64,000 nucleotides of DNA, taken from Peptoniphilus sp. GNH (lineage in GTDB: Bacteria; Bacillota; Clostridia; Tissierellales; Peptoniphilaceae). The first letter of the stretch is position 1, and every line of letters starts with the position of its first letter. The stretch is from assembly GCA_021307325.1 (NCBI GenBank), contig CP089931.1, positions 892,979 to 956,978 of the forward strand, written 5' to 3'. The notes under the pieces were generated by a model. That model saw nothing but the letters and a program-made list of their open reading frames with translations. It was not told where the DNA came from and did no database searches. The translations under genes and the position numbers were made by a program. Shown here in pieces: positions 37,424 to 45,735 of this stretch.

Positions 37424-38027
37424 TTAATAAATTCTTTAAAAAAGTCCTCCTATGCAAGGGGCTGGGTCCTTTTTCTCTCAAGGCATCCATATGGGCCTTG
37501 GTACCATAGCCCTTGTGTTTTGCAATGCCATATCCCGGATATTGCTCTTCCCATTTTAAGCAGAGCCTATCTCTAAACACCTTGGCTACAATAGATGCGC
37601 AGGCAATTGAATAACAATTCAAGTCCCCCTTTATAAGGGCCACCTGATCTATATCCAAGTCTATCTTTTCTGCATCTATTAAGAGTAAATCTGGTCTAAC
37701 TAGCTTGGAATTTTTGTCCAACATATTTTTTACAGCCTCTTCCATAGCTCTGTGAGTTGCATTTTTTATATTTATCTTGTCTACTAAATCGGCGGGTTTT
37801 CTACCAATTCCGATTGCAAGAGCCGATTCCAAAATGAGGTCGTAGTAGTAGTTTCTCTTTTTTTCAGATAATTTTTTTGAATCAGTTATACCTTCTATAA
37901 TCTTGTCAGAAGGCATTATTACAGCGGCGGCAACCACATCTCCAAAAAGGCATCCTCTGCCCACTTCGTCTATGCCGCATATATTTTTGTAGCCAAGTTC
38001 TCTATATTTTTTTTCAAAATTCTCCAT
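37413..38027 (-). CDS. rnhB: Ribonuclease HII
   Basis: 204-aa enzyme that nicks RNA/DNA hybrids and removes misincorporated ribonucleotides. Catalytic ICGIDEVGRGCLFGDVVAAA with the Asp-Glu pair, later acidic residues in LLIDAEKI and ACASIVAKVFRD, and YPGYGIAKHKGYGTKAH, typical of bacterial RNase HII. Overlaps rbgA by 14 nt. Confidence 0.97.
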   Translation of the reverse strand: MENFEKKYRELGYKNICGIDEVGRGCLFGDVVAAAVIMPSDKIIEGITDSKKLSEKKRNYYYDLILESALAIGIGRKPADLVDKINIKNATHRAMEEAVKNMLDKNSKLVRPDLLLIDAEKIDLDIDQVALIKGDLNCYSIACASIVAKVFRDRLCLKWEEQYPGYGIAKHKGYGTKAHMDALREKGPSPLHRRTFLKNLLNEK

Positions 38028-38871
38028 CGCACTTCTCCAAACTTATCCTGCCCAAGGTACCCTTTCTAAATTCATCCAAGACAATCGAGGCTACCTTAGT
38101 GTAGTCAATTTGTCCTGCTCTTAAAAGAGCTCCTCTTTTTCTTCCTATATCTTCCATAGCTTGCAAGGGGCTTAGTCCTTTTGAAATCATATAGCGATTG
38201 CATAAAATATTTTCATCCAATTCATTTAGTTTCTTTATAAGTTCTAGAGCCAGGCTCTCTTTGTCCATAATCTCATCCTTGATTGCCCCAGTAAATGCGA
38301 GATTAAGAGCCAATTCTTCAGTCTCAAACTTGGGCCAAAGAACTCCCGGCGTATCCAAAAGTTTTATTTTATCATGCAGTCTTATCCACTGATTCGATTT
38401 TGTGACCCCTGGTCTGTTACCTACCTTGGCAGACCGCTTGCCTGATATGTTATTTATAAGAGTGGACTTTCCCACATTGGGTATTCCCACTATCATAGCA
38501 TTTAAGACCTGACTATTTATTCCCTTTTCTCTATTTTTATCGAGTCTTTCCTGCATGAGCTTTTCAGAAGCCCTTATTATCTTGTTGATGTTTTTGTTGG
38601 ATGCAGAATTAAACGCCAAGGCAAGGCTATCTTTTTTAGTAAAATAATTTATCCACTTGTCCGTTTCAATCGGATCAGCTAAATCTTCCTTGTTTAGCAA
38701 AATCAATTTAGGTTTTTCATCCAAATTTTTTGCCAGCATTGGATTAGAGCTTGCTCTTGGAATCCTTGCATCTATAATTTCTATTACAAAATCCACCAAT
38801 TTTAAATTATTTTTTATGGCCTCATGAGTCTTTTTCATGTGCCCTGGATACCAATTTATATTTAATCCCAT
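38014..38871 (-). CDS. rbgA: Ribosome biogenesis GTPase RbgA (YlqF)
   Basis: 285-aa circularly permuted GTPase needed for late 50S assembly. The permuted order is visible: WYPGHMKKTHEAIKNNLKLV, G4 LLNKEDLAD, then G1 GIPNVGKSTLIN, G2 region GVTKSNQWI and G3 LLDTPGVLWPKF. It lies directly upstream of rnhB, a conserved pairing in Firmicutes, and overlaps the HAD gene by 10 nt. Confidence 0.96.
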   Translation of the reverse strand: MGLNINWYPGHMKKTHEAIKNNLKLVDFVIEIIDARIPRASSNPMLAKNLDEKPKLILLNKEDLADPIETDKWINYFTKKDSLALAFNSASNKNINKIIRASEKLMQERLDKNREKGINSQVLNAMIVGIPNVGKSTLINNISGKRSAKVGNRPGVTKSNQWIRLHDKIKLLDTPGVLWPKFETEELALNLAFTGAIKDEIMDKESLALELIKKLNELDENILCNRYMISKGLSPLQAMEDIGRKRGALLRAGQIDYTKVASIVLDEFRKGTLGRISLEKCDGEF

Positions 38872-39710
38872 AAGCCCTCCTCATAATCTATTCCAAGTAC
38901 CTTTATAGCTTCAAATACTGCTCCGCCCCTATTGTTGTCATAAGAAGAAGTCCTGTCTGCTTTTTCTTTTATATAGGTCCTGGCATTTGACATCGCAATC
39001 CCAAGCCCAGCATTTTCAAGCATCTCCATGTCATTTTCAGAATCTCCTATACAGATTATCTCTTCCGGTCTTATGCCAAGACTAGCAGCATATATAACTA
39101 AGCTCTTCCACTTAGAACATTGATAATCGTGGACTTCTAAAATATATTTATCAGATCCACTAAGATGCATAAGATAAATATTATAAAGACCTGGATAAGC
39201 TTTTTTTAAATCATCTTTAAATTTTTCTAAGTCCTTTTTGCTTCCATGGACAATTGCAGAAATCAAATCATAAGAACTCAAACCCTCAAAACTATCAACA
39301 AGCTTTATTCTGTCCCCATAATAGGCACTATCCATAGCAGAAATTTCATAAGTATCTCTCACTACAGCCACATCATAATCAGCGTGATTTATCGCAAAAA
39401 GAGCCTCTAAATCAGAATCATATATCATGTCTATGACCCCTTTTAAGTCTTTGTAAGCCATGCTACTTGAAAAAATGCTCTTATCATCTTCAAGAGATTT
39501 TATCAAAGCCCCATTATTGGCTATGACTTTGGCTTCCGGAAGGATGCCTCCTATAAACCCCTTGGCTGAATAATATCTTCTTCCAGTTGCAATTACAAAC
39601 TCACAAGCTTTACTTATCTTTCTTATGCTTTCAAAAAATCTATCCTCTATTAATTTGTCATCATTTAAAAGTGTCCCATCAAGGTCAAATGCGACCATCT
39701 TATACATCAT
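38862..39710 (-). CDS. Cof-type HAD hydrolase
   Basis: 282-aa HAD phosphatase of subclass IIB. Motif I FDLDGTLLNDD, motif II VIATGRRYYSA, motif III lysine in SKWKSL, and motif IV EIICIGDSENDMEMLENAGLG. Substrates in this family are sugar phosphates, flavin mononucleotide or PLP and cannot be inferred. It appears to be the first gene of the long minus-strand operon, after the pepF terminator. Confidence 0.92.
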   Translation of the reverse strand: MMYKMVAFDLDGTLLNDDKLIEDRFFESIRKISKACEFVIATGRRYYSAKGFIGGILPEAKVIANNGALIKSLEDDKSIFSSSMAYKDLKGVIDMIYDSDLEALFAINHADYDVAVVRDTYEISAMDSAYYGDRIKLVDSFEGLSSYDLISAIVHGSKKDLEKFKDDLKKAYPGLYNIYLMHLSGSDKYILEVHDYQCSKWKSLVIYAASLGIRPEEIICIGDSENDMEMLENAGLGIAMSNARTYIKEKADRTSSYDNNRGGAVFEAIKVLGIDYEEGLWD

Positions 39711-39782
39711 CTCACCTCATGAAAATGATAGCATAAAAGAGCACTCACTTGCTAATAATTGAATTTAAATTTTCCTAAAAAA

Positions 39783-39814
39783 TAAAAATCCCCCCAGATT
39801 TTAAACCTGGGGAG
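39783..39814 (-). terminator. Terminator of pepF
   Basis: Minus strand CTCCCCAG / CTGGGGGG (8 bp, one G-U) with a 9-nt loop followed by TTTTTATT, close after the pepF stop. Confidence 0.85.
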
Positions 39815-39820
39815 ACAAAT

Positions 39821-41569
39821 TTACTTTAAAAGCAAATCCTTCATCCTATCAACCAAATCTCTAAAGACTTTTAGAGATGAATTTATATTTTCCTTTTTAG
39901 AAATATCAGCCCCAGCAGCTCTTAGCTGATCCAAGGGGTAATTATTAGAGCCATCTTTTAAGAAATTCAAATACGCAGCAACCTTTTTAGGATCTCCAGA
40001 CAAGATGTTTTGAGAAAGTTTTACTGCTGTTGAAAATCCAGTCGCATACTTATAAACATAAAAATTCATAAAGAAATGTGGGATCCTTGTCCACTCATAT
40101 CTTATAGTTTCATCAGAAATGACATTCTCTCCATAATAGAGCTTGTTTAAATCATAATAAATCTGATTGAAATCCTCCAAAGTCAAGATGTCCCCCTTCT
40201 CAATCCTTTCATGGCAAATCTTTTCGAATTCAGCAAACATAGTTTGTCTAAATACAGTAGACTTGAAAGAATCCAAATAATGATTTATAAGTTGAATTTC
40301 CTCATCCTTATCTCGGCAATTTTTCAAAAGATAATTTAAAAGCAAGAGTTCATTAGTTGTCGAAGCTACCTCAGCGACAAAAGTCGTGTAATCAGAATAA
40401 ACATACTCATTGTTATGTCTAGAAAAATAAGAATGCATAGAATGACCCAGTTCATGAGCAAGAGTAAACATAGACTCAAAATCATCATTAAAATTCATCA
40501 TAATATAAGGATCAGAATCATAAGAACCATAAGAATACGCTCCAGATGCCTTACCCTCTTTGGGATACACATCAATCCAATTAGACTCAAAGCCTTCCTT
40601 TGCAACTTTTACATACTCATCGCCAAGAGGAGCAAGAGATTTAAGCACAGTTTCCTTAGCCTCTTCAAAAGAATATTTTTTACCTGCACCCTTTACCATA
40701 GGAAGATAAACATCATACATATGTTGCTCTTTTAGGCCCAAGTACCTGCCCTTTATATCATAATACTCGCTTAATTTATCCAGATTTTCATGGCAAGCCT
40801 CAATCATACTTTCATATACATCAAGCTTTACATCATCCTTAAAAAGCTCCATTTCCACAGCAGACTCATACTTTCTAAGAGCCGCTTCACTAGTAAGAGC
40901 CTTGACATTATTAAGATACATAGACGAAATAGTATTAGCCACAGAAGCATAAGCCTTGTAATATTTTTCAAAAGCCTCTTTTCTAATCTTGACATCAGGA
41001 TTTCTCAAAAGGCCAATAAAAGTAGCATGAGAAAGCTTTGTATCAGTAGACTCAAGCTCATCAAAATGCAAATCAGCATTAGTCAAAAGCTCATAAGAAT
41101 CAGTCGGCGCAGCAGCCAAAAAAGCAAAACTACTTATAACCCTTTCCTCAGCCTCAGAAAGAGTGTGGTCTTTGAACCTATAAATCCTTTCCAAATACAG
41201 CCTGTAATTCTCCATGTCATTATCTTTTATCAAACGATCAAACTCAGCCTTATCCAAACTCAAAATATTAGGATTAAGAGAAGACACACTCGTATAATAA
41301 TCATTTAGCAAATTGCTAGCAGCTTGATAATACTTTTGTCCCTTGGGGTCCCTAGTATTTTCATCAAAAGTCATCTTAGCAAAAGCAAAAATATGTCCCA
41401 CCCTTCTTTCAGCCTCAGTAATAGTAGAAATATAGTCCTTGAAATTTTGCTTAAAATCAGCCTCAAGCATCTTTATGCGAGAATAAAGGCCCTTTAAATC
41501 GCTTACCTCGCTTTCAAAATGAGCCTCATCCCTAATCATTTTACTCAAATCCCATTTATATTTATCCAT
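39821..41569 (-). CDS. pepF: Oligoendopeptidase F
   Basis: 582-aa M3B zinc metallopeptidase cleaving short peptides in the cytoplasm, fitting a peptide-fermenting lifestyle. Zinc motif LAHELGHSMHSYFS (HExxH at about residues 371-375) with the third ligand in FVAEVASTTNELLL; typical YKWDLSKMI start and IPHFFMNFYVYKYATGFSTA substrate-binding tyrosines. No signal peptide. Monocistronic. Confidence 0.95.
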   Translation of the reverse strand: MDKYKWDLSKMIRDEAHFESEVSDLKGLYSRIKMLEADFKQNFKDYISTITEAERRVGHIFAFAKMTFDENTRDPKGQKYYQAASNLLNDYYTSVSSLNPNILSLDKAEFDRLIKDNDMENYRLYLERIYRFKDHTLSEAEERVISSFAFLAAAPTDSYELLTNADLHFDELESTDTKLSHATFIGLLRNPDVKIRKEAFEKYYKAYASVANTISSMYLNNVKALTSEAALRKYESAVEMELFKDDVKLDVYESMIEACHENLDKLSEYYDIKGRYLGLKEQHMYDVYLPMVKGAGKKYSFEEAKETVLKSLAPLGDEYVKVAKEGFESNWIDVYPKEGKASGAYSYGSYDSDPYIMMNFNDDFESMFTLAHELGHSMHSYFSRHNNEYVYSDYTTFVAEVASTTNELLLLNYLLKNCRDKDEEIQLINHYLDSFKSTVFRQTMFAEFEKICHERIEKGDILTLEDFNQIYYDLNKLYYGENVISDETIRYEWTRIPHFFMNFYVYKYATGFSTAVKLSQNILSGDPKKVAAYLNFLKDGSNNYPLDQLRAAGADISKKENINSSLKVFRDLVDRMKDLLLK

Positions 41570-41644
41570 AAAAAACTCCTTTCTATATCTAAATTATAAG
41601 AAAATTATATACCAAACACAATAATTCCGACAAATTACATCAGT

Positions 41645-43048
41645 TTATTTTAAATCCTTGCCCAAAAATTCATGGACTACTATTCCATATTTTTTACACT
41701 TAACACTTAAAGTACTTGGGCTAATTTTTAACGACTTTGCAGCCTGCCTCAAACTATTGTGTTTAGATAGTTTGCTTTTGAAAAGATTTTTTTCAAAATA
41801 CTCTAAAGCATCTTCATAAGACTCTTCATCACTATTACTGTTAAGGTTGATTTTTTTACTTCTTTCAAAAGAAATTGAAGAATATCTTAATCTTTTATTT
41901 GTTACTACAAGTCTTTCAATTACACTTTCGAGTTCTCTTATGTTCCCAGGCCAATCATATTCTTCCAAAGCTTTATAATGGGTGTCTTCAAGAGTTAAAC
42001 TTTTATCATACTTTTTATTATAGATATACAAAAAATGATCAGCCAACAACCTTATATCATCAGGTCGTTCTTTCAAAGATGGTACATATGTAGGAATGAC
42101 ATTTAACCTATAATATAGATCTTCTCTAAATCTTCCATTGTTTATTTCCTTAACGAGATCAGAATTTGTAGCCGACAAAATTCTAACATCTATTGGAATT
42201 GGCTTTTGCCCACCTATCTTGAAAATTTCTTTCTCTTGAAGAACTCTAAATAGCTTTGACTGTAACTTAAGAGGTAATTCACCTATCTCATCTAGTAATA
42301 TAGTACCCTTATTAGCCAATTCAAATATGCCTGTTTTTCCATTTTTAGATGCACCTGTAAAGGATCCTGGTTCATAGCCGAATAATTCTGACTCGATCAA
42401 ATTGCCAGGAATAGTTGCACAATTTATCTTTATAAAAGGTCCATTCTTTCTACTTGAATTTTGAAAAATGTAATTAGCTATTAGTTCTTTTCCTGTACCA
42501 GTCTCCCCCGTAATTAAAACACTGGCATCCGTCTTTGCTATCTCATCCAGATAAGCAATTAACTTTTTCATTTTATTTGAACTAAATATAATTTTCTTGC
42601 TTGAAACGTCTTTATTTATAATATAATTTAAGCTTTCTTTGTTTTTGTTAAGGGATATTTTGATTTCCTCTAAGTCTCGCTTTAGCTTATCTAGTTCAGT
42701 TAAGTTTCTATTGCTTATAACTACCATTTCAACATTTCCAGCTTCATCAAATACAGGTACACCCGTAACTAATACAGGGATTTTATTTTTAAAGAGGTAT
42801 CCTATTGAATCTATCCTATCTTTTTTTCTTATTACATCCAAGCCAACAGAACCCCTATATAATACTCCATCTAATTCTTTTATATTCTTGCCAACTATCT
42901 CTTCTCTAGGAGTACCAGCATAGTTTGCATAAGAAGAATTTATATAAATCGCATTTCCATTTCTATCTGCAACAAATATTCCATCAAAGACATTTTCGCA
43001 TATTTTTTCAAAATCAACATTTTTAAAATCAAGACTAATTTTAACCAC
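41645..43048 (-). CDS. Sigma-54-dependent transcriptional activator (PAS-AAA-HTH)
   Basis: 467-aa enhancer-binding protein. An N-terminal PAS sensor domain (~15-120; VFDGIFVADRNGNAIYINSS) is followed by the AAA+ domain with Walker A TGETGTGKELIANYIFQ, the sigma-54 contact loop GSFTGAS (variant of GAFTGA), Walker B GTILLDEIGELPL, and RILSATNSDLVKEINNGRFR. The C-terminal Fis-type helix-turn-helix is SLRQAAKSLKISPSTLSVKC. Reads from GTG with a weak ribosome site. It is divergent from kce-atoE, whose promoter is sigma-54 type, so it is the probable regulator. The PAS ligand is unknown. Confidence 0.93.
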   Translation of the reverse strand: MVKISLDFKNVDFEKICENVFDGIFVADRNGNAIYINSSYANYAGTPREEIVGKNIKELDGVLYRGSVGLDVIRKKDRIDSIGYLFKNKIPVLVTGVPVFDEAGNVEMVVISNRNLTELDKLKRDLEEIKISLNKNKESLNYIINKDVSSKKIIFSSNKMKKLIAYLDEIAKTDASVLITGETGTGKELIANYIFQNSSRKNGPFIKINCATIPGNLIESELFGYEPGSFTGASKNGKTGIFELANKGTILLDEIGELPLKLQSKLFRVLQEKEIFKIGGQKPIPIDVRILSATNSDLVKEINNGRFREDLYYRLNVIPTYVPSLKERPDDIRLLADHFLYIYNKKYDKSLTLEDTHYKALEEYDWPGNIRELESVIERLVVTNKRLRYSSISFERSKKINLNSNSDEESYEDALEYFEKNLFKSKLSKHNSLRQAAKSLKISPSTLSVKCKKYGIVVHEFLGKDLK

Positions 43049-43055
43049 CCCAATA

Positions 43056-43073
43056 TGTTTTATTTAATAAACA
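43056..43073. promoter_or_regulatory. Upstream activator site 1
   Basis: TGTTTTATTTAATAAACA, an 18-bp TGTTT-N8-AAACA dyad that matches site 2 at 16 of 18 positions. It is about 100 bp upstream of the sigma-54 -24 box and lies in the activator's own 5' leader. Confidence 0.65.
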
Positions 43074-43096
43074 TGTTTATATTTTCATATAGTTTT

Positions 43097-43114
43097 TGTT
43101 TTATATTATAAACA
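43097..43114. promoter_or_regulatory. Upstream activator site 2, overlapping the activator's own promoter
   Basis: TGTTTTATATTATAAACA, same dyad as site 1, with centres 41 bp apart (close to four helical turns, so same DNA face). It covers the -10 box of the activator gene, suggesting negative autoregulation. Confidence 0.65.
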
Positions 43115-43134
43115 CTTTATGTTGATACGGTCAA
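43105..43134 (-). promoter_or_regulatory. Sigma-A promoter of the activator gene
   Basis: Minus strand TTGACC (43134-43129), 18-bp spacer, TATAAT (43110-43105). The -10 box lies inside activator site 2. Confidence 0.7.
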
Positions 43135-43171
43135 ATAGCTTGAGAATATCTAATTCATATTTTTAAATATT

Positions 43172-43188
43172 TTGGCACATTCTTTGCT
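43172..43188 (+). promoter_or_regulatory. Sigma-54 (-24/-12) promoter of kce-atoE
   Basis: TTGGCACATTCTTTGCT matches the consensus TTGGCAC-N5-TTGCW, with GG and GC exactly 10 bp apart. The predicted start is about 43199, giving a ~60-nt leader before the TTG start of kce. Confidence 0.93.
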
Positions 43189-43260
43189 ATTGTAGTAGAT
43201 GTTAATAAAAACTCTTTTCTCGTTATGCGGGAAATCGTTATTTTGATTTAGGAGGTATTC

Positions 43261-44169
43261 TTGAAAAAAATTGTTTTAACAGCTGCTATAACTGGTGCAG
43301 TTCACACACCTACACTTTCAAAATATTTGCCAATCACACCCGATCAAATAATTGATCAAGCGGTTGAAGCGGCAAATGCTGGAGCAGCAGTGGTTCATTT
43401 ACACGGAAGAAGTGAAAAAGATGGTAGCCCTACAAGTGATCCTAATGTAATGAAATACATAGTTGATGGGGTTAGGTCAAGGTGTGATGTTGTAATAGGA
43501 ATCACTACAGGTGGTGCAATAGGTATGAGCGTTGAAGAAAGGCTAAAAGCTGTTCCTATCTGCAAAGCAGATTTAGCATCTTGTAATGCTGGATCTATGA
43601 ATTTTTGTTTTGCTGATATAGGAAATAAAATAGAAGCCGATGGCAATGCCATATATGATTGGGAAGTTCCTTTTACCAAGGCTACATATGATACTACTTT
43701 CCCAAATACATTTCAGGGAATTGAAGATTATGTAAAAATAATGAATACATATCACACAAAGCCCGAATTCGAAGTCTATGATCTAGGAATGATTTATAAT
43801 TTAAAATATTTAAAAGATAAAGGCAAAATAGGCGGAAAAATTTATTTACAATTTGTTCTCGGAGTATTAGGAGGTCTACCTGCAAGTATAGATAACCTGC
43901 TTCTTTTGGCTAATACTGCTAAAAAAGTTTTGGGAGAAGATATAGTTTGGTCTTGTGCTGCTGCTGGCAAACAACAATTTAATATAACAACAACAGCTGC
44001 TATACTTGGCGGAAATGCCCGTTTAGGTCTTGAGGATAACTTATATATTGAAAAAGGCAAATTAGCAAAATCATCTGCTGAGCAAATAGAAAAATTTAGA
44101 AGAATTTTGAATGAGCTTGGCATTGAGATTGCTAATCCTAATGAGGCTAGACAAATTTTATTGAGTTGA
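43261..44169 (+). CDS. kce: BKACE family beta-keto acid cleavage enzyme (3-keto-5-aminohexanoate cleavage type)
   Basis: 302-aa enzyme of the Kce/BKACE family: a beta-keto acid plus acetyl-CoA gives acetoacetate plus an acyl-CoA. Zinc ligands are visible as His46 and His48 in VVHLHGR and a Glu in GLEDN (Glu258); LTAAITGAVHTP at the start and QFVLGVLGGLPAS fit the TIM barrel. At the place where characterised Kce has a catalytic Arg after Gly, this protein has Lys237 (AAAGKQQF), so the substrate may differ. It starts with TTG behind AGGAGG (6 nt spacing). No other lysine-fermentation genes (kamA, kdd) are present, so the lysine route is not proven. Confidence 0.88.
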   Translation: MKKIVLTAAITGAVHTPTLSKYLPITPDQIIDQAVEAANAGAAVVHLHGRSEKDGSPTSDPNVMKYIVDGVRSRCDVVIGITTGGAIGMSVEERLKAVPICKADLASCNAGSMNFCFADIGNKIEADGNAIYDWEVPFTKATYDTTFPNTFQGIEDYVKIMNTYHTKPEFEVYDLGMIYNLKYLKDKGKIGGKIYLQFVLGVLGGLPASIDNLLLLANTAKKVLGEDIVWSCAAAGKQQFNITTTAAILGGNARLGLEDNLYIEKGKLAKSSAEQIEKFRRILNELGIEIANPNEARQILLS

Positions 44170-44183
44170 GGGGGATGAATCAT

Positions 44184-45554
44184 ATGTTTAAGAAGTTTAC
44201 AAATGCTTGTATCAATATTGCAAATAAATGGCTTCCTGACCCATTTATTTTCGCTGTATTTTTGTCAGTAATCCTGTTTATTTCAGGAATAGCTTTTAAT
44301 GGAGAAAGTCCTTACTCCATGATAGTGCATTGGGGTAACGGATTCTGGGGACTTTTGGGATTCGCAATGCAAATGAGTTTGGTTGTAATGCTTGGAAACT
44401 GTTTAGCATCAGCACCCATATTTAAAAGAATCTTGCAAAGACTTTCCTCTATTCCAAAGACACCAAAACAAGCAGTTGCCTTGTGTACTTTTGTAACAGG
44501 TCTTTGCTGCATGGCACAATGGGGATTTGGACTGGTTATAGGAGCTATTTTCGCAAAAGAACTTGCTAAAAAAGTAAAAGGTGTAGATTTCAGACTATTA
44601 GCTGCATCTGCCTACTCAACTTTTATGCTTACAGTTTTAACAAGTTCAATAACATTAAAAGCCGCTAGTAATCCCGAAGAACTTTCAAAAATTACTGGTG
44701 GTGCATATACAAATGTAATACCTCTTATACAAACAGCTTATCATCCAGCAACGCTAATGGCACTTGTTGCAATGTTAATAACCCTTCCTCTTTTGAACGC
44801 CGCAATGCATCCATCTCCTGATAAAACAGTCACTATTGATCCTAGATTAATTGACGAAGATGAATTGAAATCAAAAGTTGAGCCCAAAAATCTAGAGAAG
44901 AATTTTGCAAATTGGATTGAAAATAGTCCATTGGTATCCATTTTAATATTTATAGCCGGATTGGTTTATATTTTCCACCACTTTGTAATTTTAAAAGGAT
45001 CTCTAAACATAGATATTATGAATCTTGGTCTTTTAGCTTTAGGAGTGCTTTTGCATAAAACTCCTATAAATTATGTAAATGCAATTAAAGATGCCGCTTC
45101 AAGCTCTGCTGGAATAATATTGCAGTTCCCCTTCTATGCTGGAATAATGGGTATGATGGCAGGCAAAAACGCAGCTGGAATATCTATAGGCGGTCTTCTA
45201 ACTACTAAGTTGGCAGAAATATCTACCCCTACAACTCTTCCATTTACAACATTTGCAAGTGCCGCTATAGTAAATATGTTTATTCCTTCTGCCGGTGGTC
45301 AATGGGCTGTTCAAGCTCCTGTTATGCTCCCCGCCGCAAAAGCTTTAAGTGTATCACCAGGAATAATTGTCACAGCTTTGTGCTGGGGAGACACATGGAC
45401 AAATATGATTCAACCTTTCTGGGCATTGCCTATATTAGGTATTGCCAAATTAGGTGTCAGAGATATAATGGGGTTCATGGTAAGTATTTTCTTATGGACT
45501 GGAATAATCATATTAGCATCTTTGTTTATATGGATTAAATTTTTCGGTATATAG
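44184..45554 (+). CDS. atoE: Short-chain fatty acid transporter (AtoE family)
   Basis: 456-aa transporter with about eleven hydrophobic helices, related to E. coli AtoE for acetoacetate and short-chain fatty acids. It begins FKKFTNACINIANKWLPDPF, typical of the family, and contains GNGFWGLLGFAMQMSLVVML, CCMAQWGFGLVIGAIFAKEL and PSAGGQWAVQAPVMLPAAK. The start at 44184 is taken for the AGGGGG box 9 nt upstream. It directly follows kce in the sigma-54 operon, so its cargo is probably acetoacetate or the keto acid handled by that enzyme. Confidence 0.9.
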   Translation: MFKKFTNACINIANKWLPDPFIFAVFLSVILFISGIAFNGESPYSMIVHWGNGFWGLLGFAMQMSLVVMLGNCLASAPIFKRILQRLSSIPKTPKQAVALCTFVTGLCCMAQWGFGLVIGAIFAKELAKKVKGVDFRLLAASAYSTFMLTVLTSSITLKAASNPEELSKITGGAYTNVIPLIQTAYHPATLMALVAMLITLPLLNAAMHPSPDKTVTIDPRLIDEDELKSKVEPKNLEKNFANWIENSPLVSILIFIAGLVYIFHHFVILKGSLNIDIMNLGLLALGVLLHKTPINYVNAIKDAASSSAGIILQFPFYAGIMGMMAGKNAAGISIGGLLTTKLAEISTPTTLPFTTFASAAIVNMFIPSAGGQWAVQAPVMLPAAKALSVSPGIIVTALCWGDTWTNMIQPFWALPILGIAKLGVRDIMGFMVSIFLWTGIIILASLFIWIKFFGI

Positions 45555-45605
45555 AATAGATTTTAGCAATATGTTTTATAAATTCATAAAATTTATTTAG
45601 TATTT

Positions 45606-45645
45606 ATAAAAAAAGGGTGTCGACCTTATTGGTCTACATCCTTTT
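45606..45645 (+). terminator. Terminator of kce-atoE
   Basis: AAAAAGGGTGTCGACC pairs with GGTCTACATCCTTTTT (one G-U, one mismatch), followed by T-rich sequence, about 50 nt past the atoE stop. Confidence 0.75.
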
Positions 45646-45688
45646 TTATCTTTACGATTTATTATTTTAACTACTTTATGTTATATTA

Positions 45689-45711
45689 TAAAAGAATTAT
45701 ATTCTTTTATT
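45689..45711. promoter_or_regulatory. 23-bp perfect inverted repeat in the nfnAB promoter region
   Basis: ATAAAAGAAT-TAT-ATTCTTTTAT, ten perfect base pairs about 25 bp before the nfnAB start. The position suits an operator, but it matches no regulator consensus I can name. Confidence 0.45.
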
Positions 45712-45735
45712 TGGGGAAATTTTTTGAGGTGATTT

